From: CBFFRJ01 sp965644225
GTDB taxonomy: Bacteria > Pseudomonadota > Gammaproteobacteria > Enterobacterales > Enterobacteriaceae
Direction: 5' to 3'
Assembly: GCF_965644225.1 (NCBI RefSeq)
Contig: NZ_CBFFRJ010000012.1
Location: 1 to 61,812 of the forward strand
DNA length: 61,812 nucleotides
Part shown: positions 46,098 through 54,356 of the stretch, in pieces
How the letters are laid out: the number at the start of each line of letters is the position of its first letter
Numbering within the stretch: the stretch's first letter is position 1
Position numbers and translations under genes: made by a program
The notes under the pieces: generated by a model
The model's input: only the letters and a program-made list of their open reading frames with translations
Told to the model about the DNA's origin: nothing
Databases searched by the model: none

Positions 46098-46313
46098 ATG
46101 ACCGTTCAGGACTATTTATTAAAATTTCGCAAAATCAGTTCCCTTGAAAGTCTGGAAAAACTGTTCGATCACCTCAACTACACTCTGACTGATAACACGG
46201 AAATCATTAACATGTACCGCGCTGCCGATCATCGCCGTGCCGAACTGGTCTCTGGCGGCCGTTTGTTCGATATTGGCTGTGTACCTAAATCAGTCTGGCA
46301 TTACGTTCAATAG
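46098..46313 (+). CDS. cnu: Cnu (YdgT), Hha-family nucleoid protein
   Basis: Cnu is a 71-residue Hha/YmoA-family protein that binds H-NS and StpA and modulates silencing; in E. coli it also binds oriC (cnb). The start MTVQDYLLKFRKISSLESLE matches E. coli, as do YRAADHRRAELVSGG and the ending VPKSVWHYVQ. The frame is open 26 codons upstream without homology. hns lies in the same window but far away and unlinked. Confidence 0.95.
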   Translation: MTVQDYLLKFRKISSLESLEKLFDHLNYTLTDNTEIINMYRAADHRRAELVSGGRLFDIGCVPKSVWHYVQ

Positions 46314-46387
46314 TGCCGGTAGCATTCGCTGCATAATGCTTTATACTCCCAGGCCGGTAAATTCCTGATGGTTGACGAGGATAAAGC

Positions 46388-46825
46388 ATGACAACGATGC
46401 CTGACGAGAGAATTGGAGGCTGGCTACTGGCCCCTTTGGCGTGGTTGCTGGTTTCACTATTGGGCCAGTCACGGAGTTTATTTTATATTATCCGCGATCT
46501 GGTTCCGCAGGTTATTGCCGCCGTCGGTAATGTTCCCTTCGCCAGCATTGCTCTCTGGTTTCTCTCGTTCGCCTTTGCTCTTGGAGTCTGGTGCTACACG
46601 CTGTGGCTGGTAGCGGCCTTTTTTAAGCGCCGTCGCAGCGTCTTAAAACATATGATCGTCTGGCTACTTATCACCCTCCTGCTGGCGTTAAAGATGTTTG
46701 CCTTTTCCGCCGTTTCGGATGATGTGGCCGTCCGTGAGTTGCTGTATGCTCTTGTTGCCACCGCACTGACAGTGCCTTATTTCAAACGCTCACAGCGGGT
46801 CAAACAGACTTTTGTGAATCCGTAA
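46388..46825 (+). CDS. ydgK: YdgK, DUF2569 inner-membrane protein
   Basis: The 145-residue protein is the DUF2569 protein YdgK. It has the family start IGGWLLAPLAWLLVSLL and four membrane helices (about 11-30, 45-62, 63-80 with FAFALGVWCYTLWLVAAFF, and 88-105). Function is unknown. It lies just upstream of the rsx genes in the same orientation, 76 bp apart. Confidence 0.9.
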   Translation: MTTMPDERIGGWLLAPLAWLLVSLLGQSRSLFYIIRDLVPQVIAAVGNVPFASIALWFLSFAFALGVWCYTLWLVAAFFKRRRSVLKHMIVWLLITLLLALKMFAFSAVSDDVAVRELLYALVATALTVPYFKRSQRVKQTFVNP

Positions 46826-46901
46826 TAACCTTACAGTTATACAGTTGTCGCCTGCTGTCATTTGACGGATAATAGGCGGCTTTTTTATTTCAGGCCATCT
46901 C

Positions 46902-47483
46902 ATGACAGACTATCTGCTGCTCTTTATCGGAACCGTTCTGGTCAATAATTTCGTTCTCGTGAAGTTTCTTGGCCTGTGTCCGTTTATGGGCGTATCCAAA
47001 AAACTCGAAGCCGCAATGGGCATGGGGCTTGCCACGACGTTCGTGATCACGCTGGCTTCAGTCTGCGCGTGGATCCTCGACACCTGGCTGCTTATCCCTC
47101 TGGATCTGGTCTACCTGCGGACCCTGGCTTTCATTCTGGTTATTGCCGTAGTGGTGCAGTTCACCGAAATGGTGGTGCGTAAAACCAGTCCTGCGCTCTA
47201 TCGTCTGCTGGGTATTTTTCTGCCGTTAATTACCACCAACTGCGCTGTACTCGGTGTGCCGCTGCTCAACATCAACCTTGGGCATAATTTCCTGCAATCC
47301 GCGTTATATGGTTTTTCTGCCTCCGTCGGATTTTCACTGGTTATGGTGCTGTTTGCCGCCATTCGCGAACGCCTTGTCGTTGCCGATGTGCCCGCACCGT
47401 TTCGCGGTAATGCCATTGCGCTGATCACCGCAGGTTTAATGTCTCTGGCCTTTATGGGCTTTAGTGGGCTGGTGAAGTTGTAA
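46902..47483 (+). CDS. rsxA: Rsx/Rnf complex membrane subunit RsxA
   Basis: RsxA is a six-helix membrane subunit of the Rsx (Rnf-type) complex, which in enterics keeps SoxR reduced. The 193-residue protein opens LLLFIGTVLVNNFVLVKFLG, with the conserved cysteine region GLCPFMGVSKKLE and, in the second half, TNCAVLGVPLL. These two Cys sites hold the membrane iron centre with RsxE. It overlaps rsxB by one base. Confidence 0.96.
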   Translation: MTDYLLLFIGTVLVNNFVLVKFLGLCPFMGVSKKLEAAMGMGLATTFVITLASVCAWILDTWLLIPLDLVYLRTLAFILVIAVVVQFTEMVVRKTSPALYRLLGIFLPLITTNCAVLGVPLLNINLGHNFLQSALYGFSASVGFSLVMVLFAAIRERLVVADVPAPFRGNAIALITAGLMSLAFMGFSGLVKL

Positions 47484-48061
47484 TGAATGCAATCTGGATA
47501 GCCATTGTCGCCCTGAGCATTCTCGGGCTGTTGTTCGGCGTCATTCTGGGTTATGCGTCGCGCCGCTTTGCGGTTGCGGACGATCCGGTTGTCGAAAAAA
47601 TTGATAACCTGCTGCCTCAAAGTCAGTGCGGGCAATGCGGCTATCCTGGCTGCCGCCCTTACGCTGAGGCCGTTGGCCTGCAAGGCGAAAAAATTAACCG
47701 CTGCGCACCCGGCGGAGAAGCGGTGATGCTCAAAATCGCCGAAATGTTAAATGTGGATCCCCAGCCTGTCGACGGTGACGAGACAGCGCAGGAACCCGTA
47801 CGTATGCTCGCCATCATTGATGAAGCCAACTGTATTGGCTGCACCAAATGTATTCAGGCCTGCCCGGTTGACGCCATTGTTGGCGCCACGCGGGCCATGC
47901 ATACGGTAATGAGCGACCTTTGTACTGGCTGTAATCTGTGTGTCGATCCGTGTCCGACCCGCTGTATTGAGTTGCGTCCGGTGGCCACAACGACCGCCAG
48001 CTGGAAATGGGACCTGCACACAATTCCCGTGCGTATTATTCCCGTGGAACAACATGCTTAA
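47483..48061 (+). CDS. rsxB: Rsx complex ferredoxin subunit RsxB
   Basis: RsxB carries several iron-sulfur clusters and passes electrons within the complex. The 192-residue protein has an N-terminal membrane helix (about 3-25), the cluster motif QCGQCGYPGCRPYAEA followed by RCAPGG, and two 4Fe-4S ferredoxin motifs: CIGCTKCIQACP and CTGCNLCVDPCP. All cysteines are present. It overlaps rsxC by eight bases. Confidence 0.96.
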   Translation: MNAIWIAIVALSILGLLFGVILGYASRRFAVADDPVVEKIDNLLPQSQCGQCGYPGCRPYAEAVGLQGEKINRCAPGGEAVMLKIAEMLNVDPQPVDGDETAQEPVRMLAIIDEANCIGCTKCIQACPVDAIVGATRAMHTVMSDLCTGCNLCVDPCPTRCIELRPVATTTASWKWDLHTIPVRIIPVEQHA

Positions 48062-50156
48062 GTTATTTTCCGCTTTTCGCAAAGACAAACTGTGGGATTT
48101 CCACGGTGGCATTCATCCGCCTGAGATGAAAATGCAGTCTGCCAGCACGCCGCTGCGCCATGTGCCGCTGGCGACACGTTTTGCTATTCCGCTAAAACAG
48201 CATATTGGCGCTGAAGGCGAGCTGTGCGTAAGCGTCGGCGATCGGGTTCTGCGCGGGCAGCCCTTAACCCGTGGACGCGGCCGTATGCTACCGGTGCATG
48301 CTCCTACCTCCGGTATAATTAGTGCGATAGCCCCCCACTCCACAGCCCACCCTTCCGCGTTACCGGAGCTGAGCGTCATCATTGATGCCGACGGCGAAGA
48401 CAGATGGATTGAACGTGACGGCTGGAACGATTACCGCACTCGCGACCGCAGTGCGCTGATTGAGCGCATTCATCAGTTCGGCGTGGCTGGATTAGGCGGC
48501 GCCGGATTCCCGACCGGGGTGAAGCTTAAAGGTGGCGGCGACCTGATCGAAACGCTGATTATCAATGCTGCCGAATGCGAGCCTTACATCACTGCCGACG
48601 ATCGCCTGATGCAGGATTGCGCCGCGCAAATTATTGAAGGTGTTCGTATCCTGATGCATATCCTGCAACCGCGTCAGGTACTGATTGGTATCGAGGATAA
48701 TAAGCCACAGGCGATTTCAATGCTGCGCGCCGTGCTGGCGAATTCTCATGATATTCAACTGCGCGTCATCCCGACCAAGTATCCATCCGGCGGGGCCAAA
48801 CAGCTGACCCAAATTCTGACCGGCAAACAGGTTCCGCACGGCGGCCGTTCATCTGATATCGGTATCCTGATGCAGAACGTCGGCACCGCTTATGCCATAA
48901 AGCGCGCCATTATCGATGGTGAGCCGTTAACTGAACGCGTGGTGACCCTGACCGGCGAAAGCATCAACCAACCGGGTAACGTCTGGGCGCGTCTGGGTAC
49001 GCCAGTGCGTCATCTGCTGGATAACGCAGGATTCTGTCCTGGGGCTGAACAACTGGTGATTATGGGTGGACCGCTGATGGGCTTTACCCTGCCGTGGCTG
49101 GATGTGCCGGTGGTAAAAATCACCAACTGTCTGCTCGCCCCCTCCGCCAGTGAAATGGGTGAACAGCAGGAAGAACAAGGCTGTATTCGATGCAGCGCCT
49201 GTGCTGATGCCTGCCCTGCGGATCTGTTACCCCAGCAGCTTTACTGGTTCAGCAAAGGCCAGCAACACGATAAAGCCACAGCCCATAATCTTTCGGACTG
49301 TATTGAGTGCGGCGCCTGCGCCTGGGTCTGTCCGAGCAGTATTCCGCTGGTGCAATACTTCCGTCAGGAGAAGGCAGAAATCTATGCCATCGCTGAGGAA
49401 GAAAAGCGCAATGCGGAAGCCAAAGCCCGCTTTGAAGCCCGCCAAGCACGCCTGGAACGAGAAAAAACGGCCCGTGCCCAGCGCCATAAACAAGCCGCCG
49501 CGCAACCCGCAGCCCAGGATCAGCAGGCCATTGACGCCGCCCTGGCCCGGGTGCGAGAAAAACACACCTCTGCGGCTCAGACCCTGGTGGTGCAGGCTGG
49601 CAGCACGCCGGATAACAGCGATGTGATTGCCGCCCGTGAAGCGCGCAAAGCGCAGGCGCGCGCCCGCCAGGCAGAAAAAGCCTTGCAGGCTAATGAGGCA
49701 ACCACGCCTGTTGCTGACGCTACTGAATCTGCCGATCCCCGTAAAGCGGCCGTTGAGGCTGCCATCGCCAGAGCGAAGGCCAGAAAATTGCAGCAGCAGA
49801 CGGCGACGGAGACCGCACCACGCGCAGAAGAGCCTGCGCCAGTGGCAGAGCCGGTTGACCCACGCAAAGCCGCCGTTGAGGCCGCCATCGCCAGAGCGAA
49901 AGCCAGAAAATTACAGCAGCAGACGGCGGCGGAGACCGCACCACGCGCTGAAGAGCCTGCGCCGGTGGCAGAGCCGGTTGACCCACGCAAAGCCGCCGTT
50001 GAGGCCGCCATCGCCAGAGCGAAAGCCAGAAAATTACAGCAGCAGACCGCACCGACGGATGCCGCAAATGATGATCCCCGTAAAGCGGCAGTAGCGGCAG
50101 CCATCGCTCGGGTTCAGGCAAAAAAAGCCGCACAGCACGTTGTTAACGAGGATTAA
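48054..50156 (+). CDS. rsxC: Rsx complex NADH-binding subunit RsxC
   Basis: RsxC receives electrons from NADH through FMN. The 700-residue protein starts at MLKLFSAFRKDKLWDFHGGI, inside the rsxB end; an upstream in-frame start would overlap rsxB widely and is rejected. The FMN/NADH region contains VAGLGGAGFPTGVKL and INAAECEPYITADD. Two 4Fe-4S motifs follow: CIRCSACADACP and CIECGACAWVCP. The C-terminal 220 residues are Ala/Arg/Lys/Glu-rich, coiled-coil-like, and include tandem repeats of about 41 residues beginning DPRKAAVEAAIARAKARK. Repeat number varies among enterics, so the length is not fixed. Confidence 0.95.
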   Translation: MLKLFSAFRKDKLWDFHGGIHPPEMKMQSASTPLRHVPLATRFAIPLKQHIGAEGELCVSVGDRVLRGQPLTRGRGRMLPVHAPTSGIISAIAPHSTAHPSALPELSVIIDADGEDRWIERDGWNDYRTRDRSALIERIHQFGVAGLGGAGFPTGVKLKGGGDLIETLIINAAECEPYITADDRLMQDCAAQIIEGVRILMHILQPRQVLIGIEDNKPQAISMLRAVLANSHDIQLRVIPTKYPSGGAKQLTQILTGKQVPHGGRSSDIGILMQNVGTAYAIKRAIIDGEPLTERVVTLTGESINQPGNVWARLGTPVRHLLDNAGFCPGAEQLVIMGGPLMGFTLPWLDVPVVKITNCLLAPSASEMGEQQEEQGCIRCSACADACPADLLPQQLYWFSKGQQHDKATAHNLSDCIECGACAWVCPSSIPLVQYFRQEKAEIYAIAEEEKRNAEAKARFEARQARLEREKTARAQRHKQAAAQPAAQDQQAIDAALARVREKHTSAAQTLVVQAGSTPDNSDVIAAREARKAQARARQAEKALQANEATTPVADATESADPRKAAVEAAIARAKARKLQQQTATETAPRAEEPAPVAEPVDPRKAAVEAAIARAKARKLQQQTAAETAPRAEEPAPVAEPVDPRKAAVEAAIARAKARKLQQQTAPTDAANDDPRKAAVAAAIARVQAKKAAQHVVNED
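49734..50153 (+). repeat. tandem 123-bp coding repeats in rsxC
   Basis: Units start at 49734, 49857, 49980 and 50073. The first two are full 123-bp units, the third is cut to 93 bp and the fourth is diverged. Units 1 and 2 encode nearly identical 41-residue segments. High DNA identity suggests recent duplication or gene conversion and a tendency to change copy number. Confidence 0.88.
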
Positions 50157-51209
50157 ATGGTTTTCAGAATCGCAAGCTCCCCTTATACCCATAACCAGCG
50201 CCAGACATCGCGCATTATGCTGCTGGTTGTCCTTGCGACCCTGCCTGGCATCGCGGCGCAACTGTGGTTTTTTGGCTGGGGGACGCTGATCCAAATCCTT
50301 CTCGCCATCGCCACTTCGCTTGCCGCAGAGGCACTGGTTCTGCGCCTGCGAAAGCAAAATGTGAAAGCAATCCTGGCGGATAACGCCGCCCTGCTCACCG
50401 GGCTGTTGCTGGCCATCAGTATTCCGCCCTTCGCCCCCTGGTGGATGGTAGTGCTGGGGACGGTGTTCGCCGTTATTATTGCCAAACAGCTTTACGGTGG
50501 TCTGGGCCATAACCCATTTAACCCGGCGATGATAGGCTACGTCGTTTTGCTGATCTCTTTCCCGGTGCAGATGACCAGCTGGCTGCCGCCTTATGAAATC
50601 GCAAAAACAGTACCCGGATTTATGGATGCGCTCGGCATTATTTTCAGCGGCCATACCGCGACAGGTCTTACGATGGATGGCCTGCGTATGGGCATTGACG
50701 GTATCAGTCAGGCAACCCCGCTTGATACCTTCAAGACCTCATTGCATGCCGGGCACAGCGTCAATGAGATCCTCCAGGCCCCCATCTATGGCGGCGTGCT
50801 GGCAGGCATGGGCTGGCAGTGGGTTAACTTAGGTTATTTGCTTGGTGGCGTGGTGCTGCTATGGAGCAAAACCATCCGCTGGCATATCCCACTCAGTTTC
50901 TTGCTGTCGCTTGCGATCTGCGCCACGCTTGGCTGGGTGTTGTCACCTGAAAGCCTGGCCTCGCCGCAGCTGCATTTGCTCTCCGGAGCCACCATGCTGG
51001 GCGCCTTCTTTATTTTGACCGATCCGGTCACCGCCTCGACGACCAACAAAGGTCGCCTGATCTTTGGCGCGCTGGCCGGGTTGCTGGTGTGGCTTATCCG
51101 CAGTTTCGGCGGCTACCCGGACGGCGTTGCTTTCGCCGTCCTGCTGGCGAATATTACCGTGCCATTAATTGATTACTTTACACGCCCGCGCGTGTACGGC
51201 CATCGCTAA
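50157..51209 (+). CDS. rsxD: Rsx complex membrane subunit RsxD
   Basis: RsxD is a NqrB/RnfD-type membrane subunit carrying covalent FMN. The 350-residue protein has about ten helices. Thr187 in GISQATPLD is the position of the phosphoester-bound FMN in this family. Other conserved stretches are GGLGHNPFNPAMIGYV and SGATMLGAFFILTDPVTA. It starts immediately after the rsxC stop codon. Confidence 0.96.
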   Translation: MVFRIASSPYTHNQRQTSRIMLLVVLATLPGIAAQLWFFGWGTLIQILLAIATSLAAEALVLRLRKQNVKAILADNAALLTGLLLAISIPPFAPWWMVVLGTVFAVIIAKQLYGGLGHNPFNPAMIGYVVLLISFPVQMTSWLPPYEIAKTVPGFMDALGIIFSGHTATGLTMDGLRMGIDGISQATPLDTFKTSLHAGHSVNEILQAPIYGGVLAGMGWQWVNLGYLLGGVVLLWSKTIRWHIPLSFLLSLAICATLGWVLSPESLASPQLHLLSGATMLGAFFILTDPVTASTTNKGRLIFGALAGLLVWLIRSFGGYPDGVAFAVLLANITVPLIDYFTRPRVYGHR

Positions 51210-51218
51210 GGAACCGCC

Positions 51219-51839
51219 ATGCTGGATACTATGCGTAAATATGGCATGACCCTGACGCTGTTTGCTGCGGCGTCAACCGGTATGACTGCGGCCATTAACC
51301 AGTTGACCAAATCCACCATTGCCGAACAGGCAGTACTGCAACAAAAAGCGTTGTTTAGTCAGGTCCTGCCTGCCGACAGCTATAATAATGCATTGCAAAA
51401 CAGCTGCTATCTGGTCGACGCGCCGGAGCTGGGTAAAGGCAAACACCGGGTGTATATTGCCCGCCGCGACGACACCCCGACAGGCGCCGTGATCGAAGCC
51501 ACCGCGCCCGATGGCTATTCCGGGGTGATCCAGCTGCTGGTTGGCGCGGATTTCAACGGAACGGTGCTCGGTACCCGCGTGACGGAACATCACGAAACCC
51601 CGGGACTTGGGGATAAAATAGAGCTGCGCATTTCCGACTGGATAACTCATTTTACGGGCAAAAAGATCGCTGGCGCGAATGACACGCACTGGGCCGTGAA
51701 GAAAGACGGCGGTGATTTTGATCAGTTCACCGGGGCAACCATCACCCCGCGCGCGGTAGTCAACGCCGTAAAACGCGCAGGCCTTTATGCCCAAACGTTG
51801 CCGACGCAACTTGCCAGCTTACCGACCTGTGGGGAGTAA
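51219..51839 (+). CDS. rsxG: Rsx complex FMN subunit RsxG
   Basis: RsxG is a membrane-anchored periplasmic flavoprotein. The 206-residue protein has an N-terminal helix (about 9-27) and the FMN-binding domain with the attachment motif TGAT at residues 171-174, Thr174 being the flavinylated residue (SGAT in many relatives). HHETPGLGDKI is also conserved. It lies 9 bases after rsxD and 2 bases before rsxE. Confidence 0.96.
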   Translation: MLDTMRKYGMTLTLFAAASTGMTAAINQLTKSTIAEQAVLQQKALFSQVLPADSYNNALQNSCYLVDAPELGKGKHRVYIARRDDTPTGAVIEATAPDGYSGVIQLLVGADFNGTVLGTRVTEHHETPGLGDKIELRISDWITHFTGKKIAGANDTHWAVKKDGGDFDQFTGATITPRAVVNAVKRAGLYAQTLPTQLASLPTCGE

Positions 51840-51841
51840 CC

Positions 51842-52534
51842 ATGAGCGAAATTAAAGAAATTATCGTCCAGGGATTGTGGAAAAATAACTCCGCGCTGGT
51901 GCAGTTGCTGGGAATGTGTCCGCTGCTGGCGGTCACCTCCACCGCCACCAACGCTTTAGGTCTGGGTCTTGCCACCACGCTGGTTTTAACCCTGACCAAC
52001 TTCACCATCTCTCTGGTGCGCCGCTGGACGCCGTCGGAAATCCGCATTCCTATTTACGTGATGATCATCGCCTCAGTGGTGAGCATCGTGCAAATGCTGA
52101 TCAACGCCTATGCCTACGGGCTGTATCAGTCGCTGGGTATCTTCATCCCGCTGATCGTAACCAACTGTATTGTGGTGGGTCGCGCCGAAGCCTTCGCCGC
52201 CAAAAAAGGGCCAGGTCTTTCAGCTCTGGACGGCTTTTCAATTGGTATGGGCGCCACCTGTACCATGTTTACCCTTGGTTCGATTCGCGAAATTCTCGGC
52301 AATGGCACCCTGTTTGACGGTGCTGACAGTCTGCTGGGTAACTGGGCGAAAGTACTGCGTATTGAAGTGTTCCACACCGATTCATCATTTCTGCTGGCCA
52401 TGCTGCCTCCTGGCGCATTTATCGGCCTGGGTATGCTGCTGGCGATTAAATACCTGATTGATGAACGTTCGAAGAAGCGCCGTGCGGTGGTGCAAGCCAG
52501 CGAAACGACTCAGACGCTGCCCGGGAAGGCTTAA
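51842..52534 (+). CDS. rsxE: Rsx complex membrane subunit RsxE
   Basis: RsxE is paralogous to RsxA and forms the membrane iron centre with it. The 230-residue protein shows LVQLLGMCPLLAVTSTATNA and TNCIVVGRAEAFAAKKGP, each with the conserved cysteine, and six membrane helices. It overlaps nth by one base, indicating coupled translation with the repair gene. Confidence 0.96.
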   Translation: MSEIKEIIVQGLWKNNSALVQLLGMCPLLAVTSTATNALGLGLATTLVLTLTNFTISLVRRWTPSEIRIPIYVMIIASVVSIVQMLINAYAYGLYQSLGIFIPLIVTNCIVVGRAEAFAAKKGPGLSALDGFSIGMGATCTMFTLGSIREILGNGTLFDGADSLLGNWAKVLRIEVFHTDSSFLLAMLPPGAFIGLGMLLAIKYLIDERSKKRRAVVQASETTQTLPGKA

Positions 52535-53169
52535 TGAATAAAATGAAGCGGCGGGAAATTCTCACCCGCCTGCGGGATAACAACCCGCATCCGACAACGG
52601 AACTCAATTTTAACTCCCCCTTTGAGCTACTGATTGCCGTGCTGCTCTCAGCACAGGCCACTGATGTGAGTGTTAACAAGGCCACGGCGCTGCTCTACCC
52701 TGTCGCGAACACGCCGCAGGCCATGCTTGCGCTGGGCGTCGACGGGCTTAAAAGCTATATCAAAACCATTGGCCTGTTTAATACCAAAGCCGAAAACGTG
52801 ATTAAGACCTGCCGTATTCTGCTGGAACAGCACGCGGGCGAGGTGCCTGAAGACAGAGCGGCGCTGGAGGCGCTGCCCGGCGTCGGGCGTAAAACCGCTA
52901 ACGTGGTGCTTAACACGGCCTTTGGCTGGCCGACTATCGCCGTTGATACGCATATTTTTCGCGTCTGCAATCGTACCCATTTTGCGCCGGGTAAAAACGT
53001 CGAGCAGGTGGAAGATAAACTGCTCAGCGTCGTCCCGGCGGAATTTAAAGTTGATTGTCACCACTGGCTGATTTTGCACGGCCGTTATACCTGTGTGGCG
53101 CGCAAACCACGCTGCGGCTCATGCATCATTGAAGATCTGTGCGAATTCGAGAGCAAAACAGAACTCTGA
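52534..53169 (+). CDS. nth: Endonuclease III
   Basis: Nth is a DNA glycosylase/AP lyase that removes oxidised pyrimidines. The 211-residue enzyme has the helix-hairpin-helix LPGVGRKTANVVL with catalytic Lys120, catalytic Asp138 in IAVDTHIFRV, and the [4Fe-4S] ligands Cys187, Cys194, Cys197 and Cys203. It is the last gene of the rsx operon, an arrangement conserved in enterics. Confidence 0.97.
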   Translation: MNKMKRREILTRLRDNNPHPTTELNFNSPFELLIAVLLSAQATDVSVNKATALLYPVANTPQAMLALGVDGLKSYIKTIGLFNTKAENVIKTCRILLEQHAGEVPEDRAALEALPGVGRKTANVVLNTAFGWPTIAVDTHIFRVCNRTHFAPGKNVEQVEDKLLSVVPAEFKVDCHHWLILHGRYTCVARKPRCGSCIIEDLCEFESKTEL

Positions 53170-53180
53170 ATTTACGCTTT

Positions 53181-53612
53181 TCAGAACGGCCTGATGATTG
53201 CCAGCAGTATAATCAGGGTCACCAGCAGCAGCACAATGGCAGAGGCATGGCCGATAATCGCCGGGATCCGGGTCGTCGTGCCTGTTGCCAGTCTTCTCAA
53301 GGTTGCGGTCAACACCCCGTGGATGCCGGACAACCCCACAACCAGCAGGATTTTCAGCACCAGCCACAGGTGCGGCATCTTGCCATGAATAATCACCATC
53401 GCTATCCCCACCAGCCATAACAGCACCATCGCCGGCGACGTTATCTTACGACTCCACTGGCGGACGAATGAGAGCAGTTCCGTGGGTATGGCGGCCTGTT
53501 GATTGACCCGGTGCTGACACCAGCTGGCGACAACGGCCATCACCAAAATTCCGCCAATCCAGATGATGGCCGCAATGATATGCACAGCATTCAGCCATGG
53601 GTGTAAATTCAT
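53181..53612 (-). CDS. CopD/HemJ-like four-helix membrane protein
   Basis: The 143-residue protein has four membrane helices (about 6-26, 55-74, 80-97 and 118-139). The first holds AVHIIAAIIWIGGIL, a His-x7-Trp-x-Gly pattern, and the third KILLVVGLSGIHG has conserved Lys and His. These features recall the CopD domain and the heme-linked HemJ family. HemJ activity is unlikely to be needed, because enterics normally use HemG. The start MNLHPWLNAVH follows CGGAG; a longer frame extends 20 codons upstream without support. It converges on nth with an 11-base gap. I know of no E. coli K-12 counterpart at this site. Function is unknown. Confidence 0.75.
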   Translation of the reverse strand: MNLHPWLNAVHIIAAIIWIGGILVMAVVASWCQHRVNQQAAIPTELLSFVRQWSRKITSPAMVLLWLVGIAMVIIHGKMPHLWLVLKILLVVGLSGIHGVLTATLRRLATGTTTRIPAIIGHASAIVLLLVTLIILLAIIRPF

Positions 53613-54356
53613 GGGGTAAACTCCGAGAAAAAGTGTGGTTAGAAGTCTGCCAGTGCCTTTCGGAGCTGTCATCGACTACTGCCTGTCGCACAACAAAATC
53701 CGCAAAAACATTGATCTACTACAGACTGTCGCCCGCGCCGGTTTGTACCCTTATCGACCGCAACACAAGCAAAGCAGTAGGGTTAAGCAGGCCATCTCTG
53801 CGACAGACTGTATTTCACGCTGATTATCCCGCATAAACCGTCATGCTATTACACTTAATGTTGCTTATTAGCATTTATCCTGGCGCATAGTTTTTTTATA
53901 GCAAAAAAATTCTACTCAGTTATAAATGCTAGCGCCTCGATCAAATTATGTTAATTTTTGGATCACGGCGACGATAACGATTGCGTAGCCCACCTGACAC
54001 TCGCCAAAACACAACAGATACCACCATAAAATTAAATCATAATAGTCCGATAAACTACCTTGAAAGCAAAACAGCAGAAGATATCACTTGAAAGGAAAAT
54101 CAGAGGGTGCTGTGTAGTCAAAAAAGCTGCCATAACTGAAGTTGCGAAATTTAACGCTGAATAATATTTGTCGACGCGGATTATAATATCGGAAAAGATA
54201 AATGTAACAGTTTATTGCAAAAGTATTGCCTCAAACTCCAGGATAAGGAACATTACCCGCCGTTTTCCTTCCCGCAATAATTATAAGCGCGATGAATACT
54301 GGGAATCGCGTGTCGAATCACCCCTGTTAAAATGGGATGTAAAAAAAGAGGTATTT
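53613..54356. other. dtpA upstream region, no gene seen
   Basis: This AT-rich region of about 740 bp lies between two divergent starts and should carry the dtpA promoter and a long leader. The dtpA frame stays open back to 54168, but that part lacks homology. In E. coli dtpA is OmpR-dependent; I could not assign OmpR sites with confidence. Confidence 0.5.

Noticed and set aside
53613..53672. 20-codon extension of the CopD/HemJ-like gene
   Set aside because: The downstream ATG has CGGAG at good spacing and begins directly at the first conserved helix region.
54168..54356. 63-codon N-terminal extension of dtpA
   Set aside because: It has no similarity to peptide transporters and ends at a well-placed GTG start with a good ribosome binding site.
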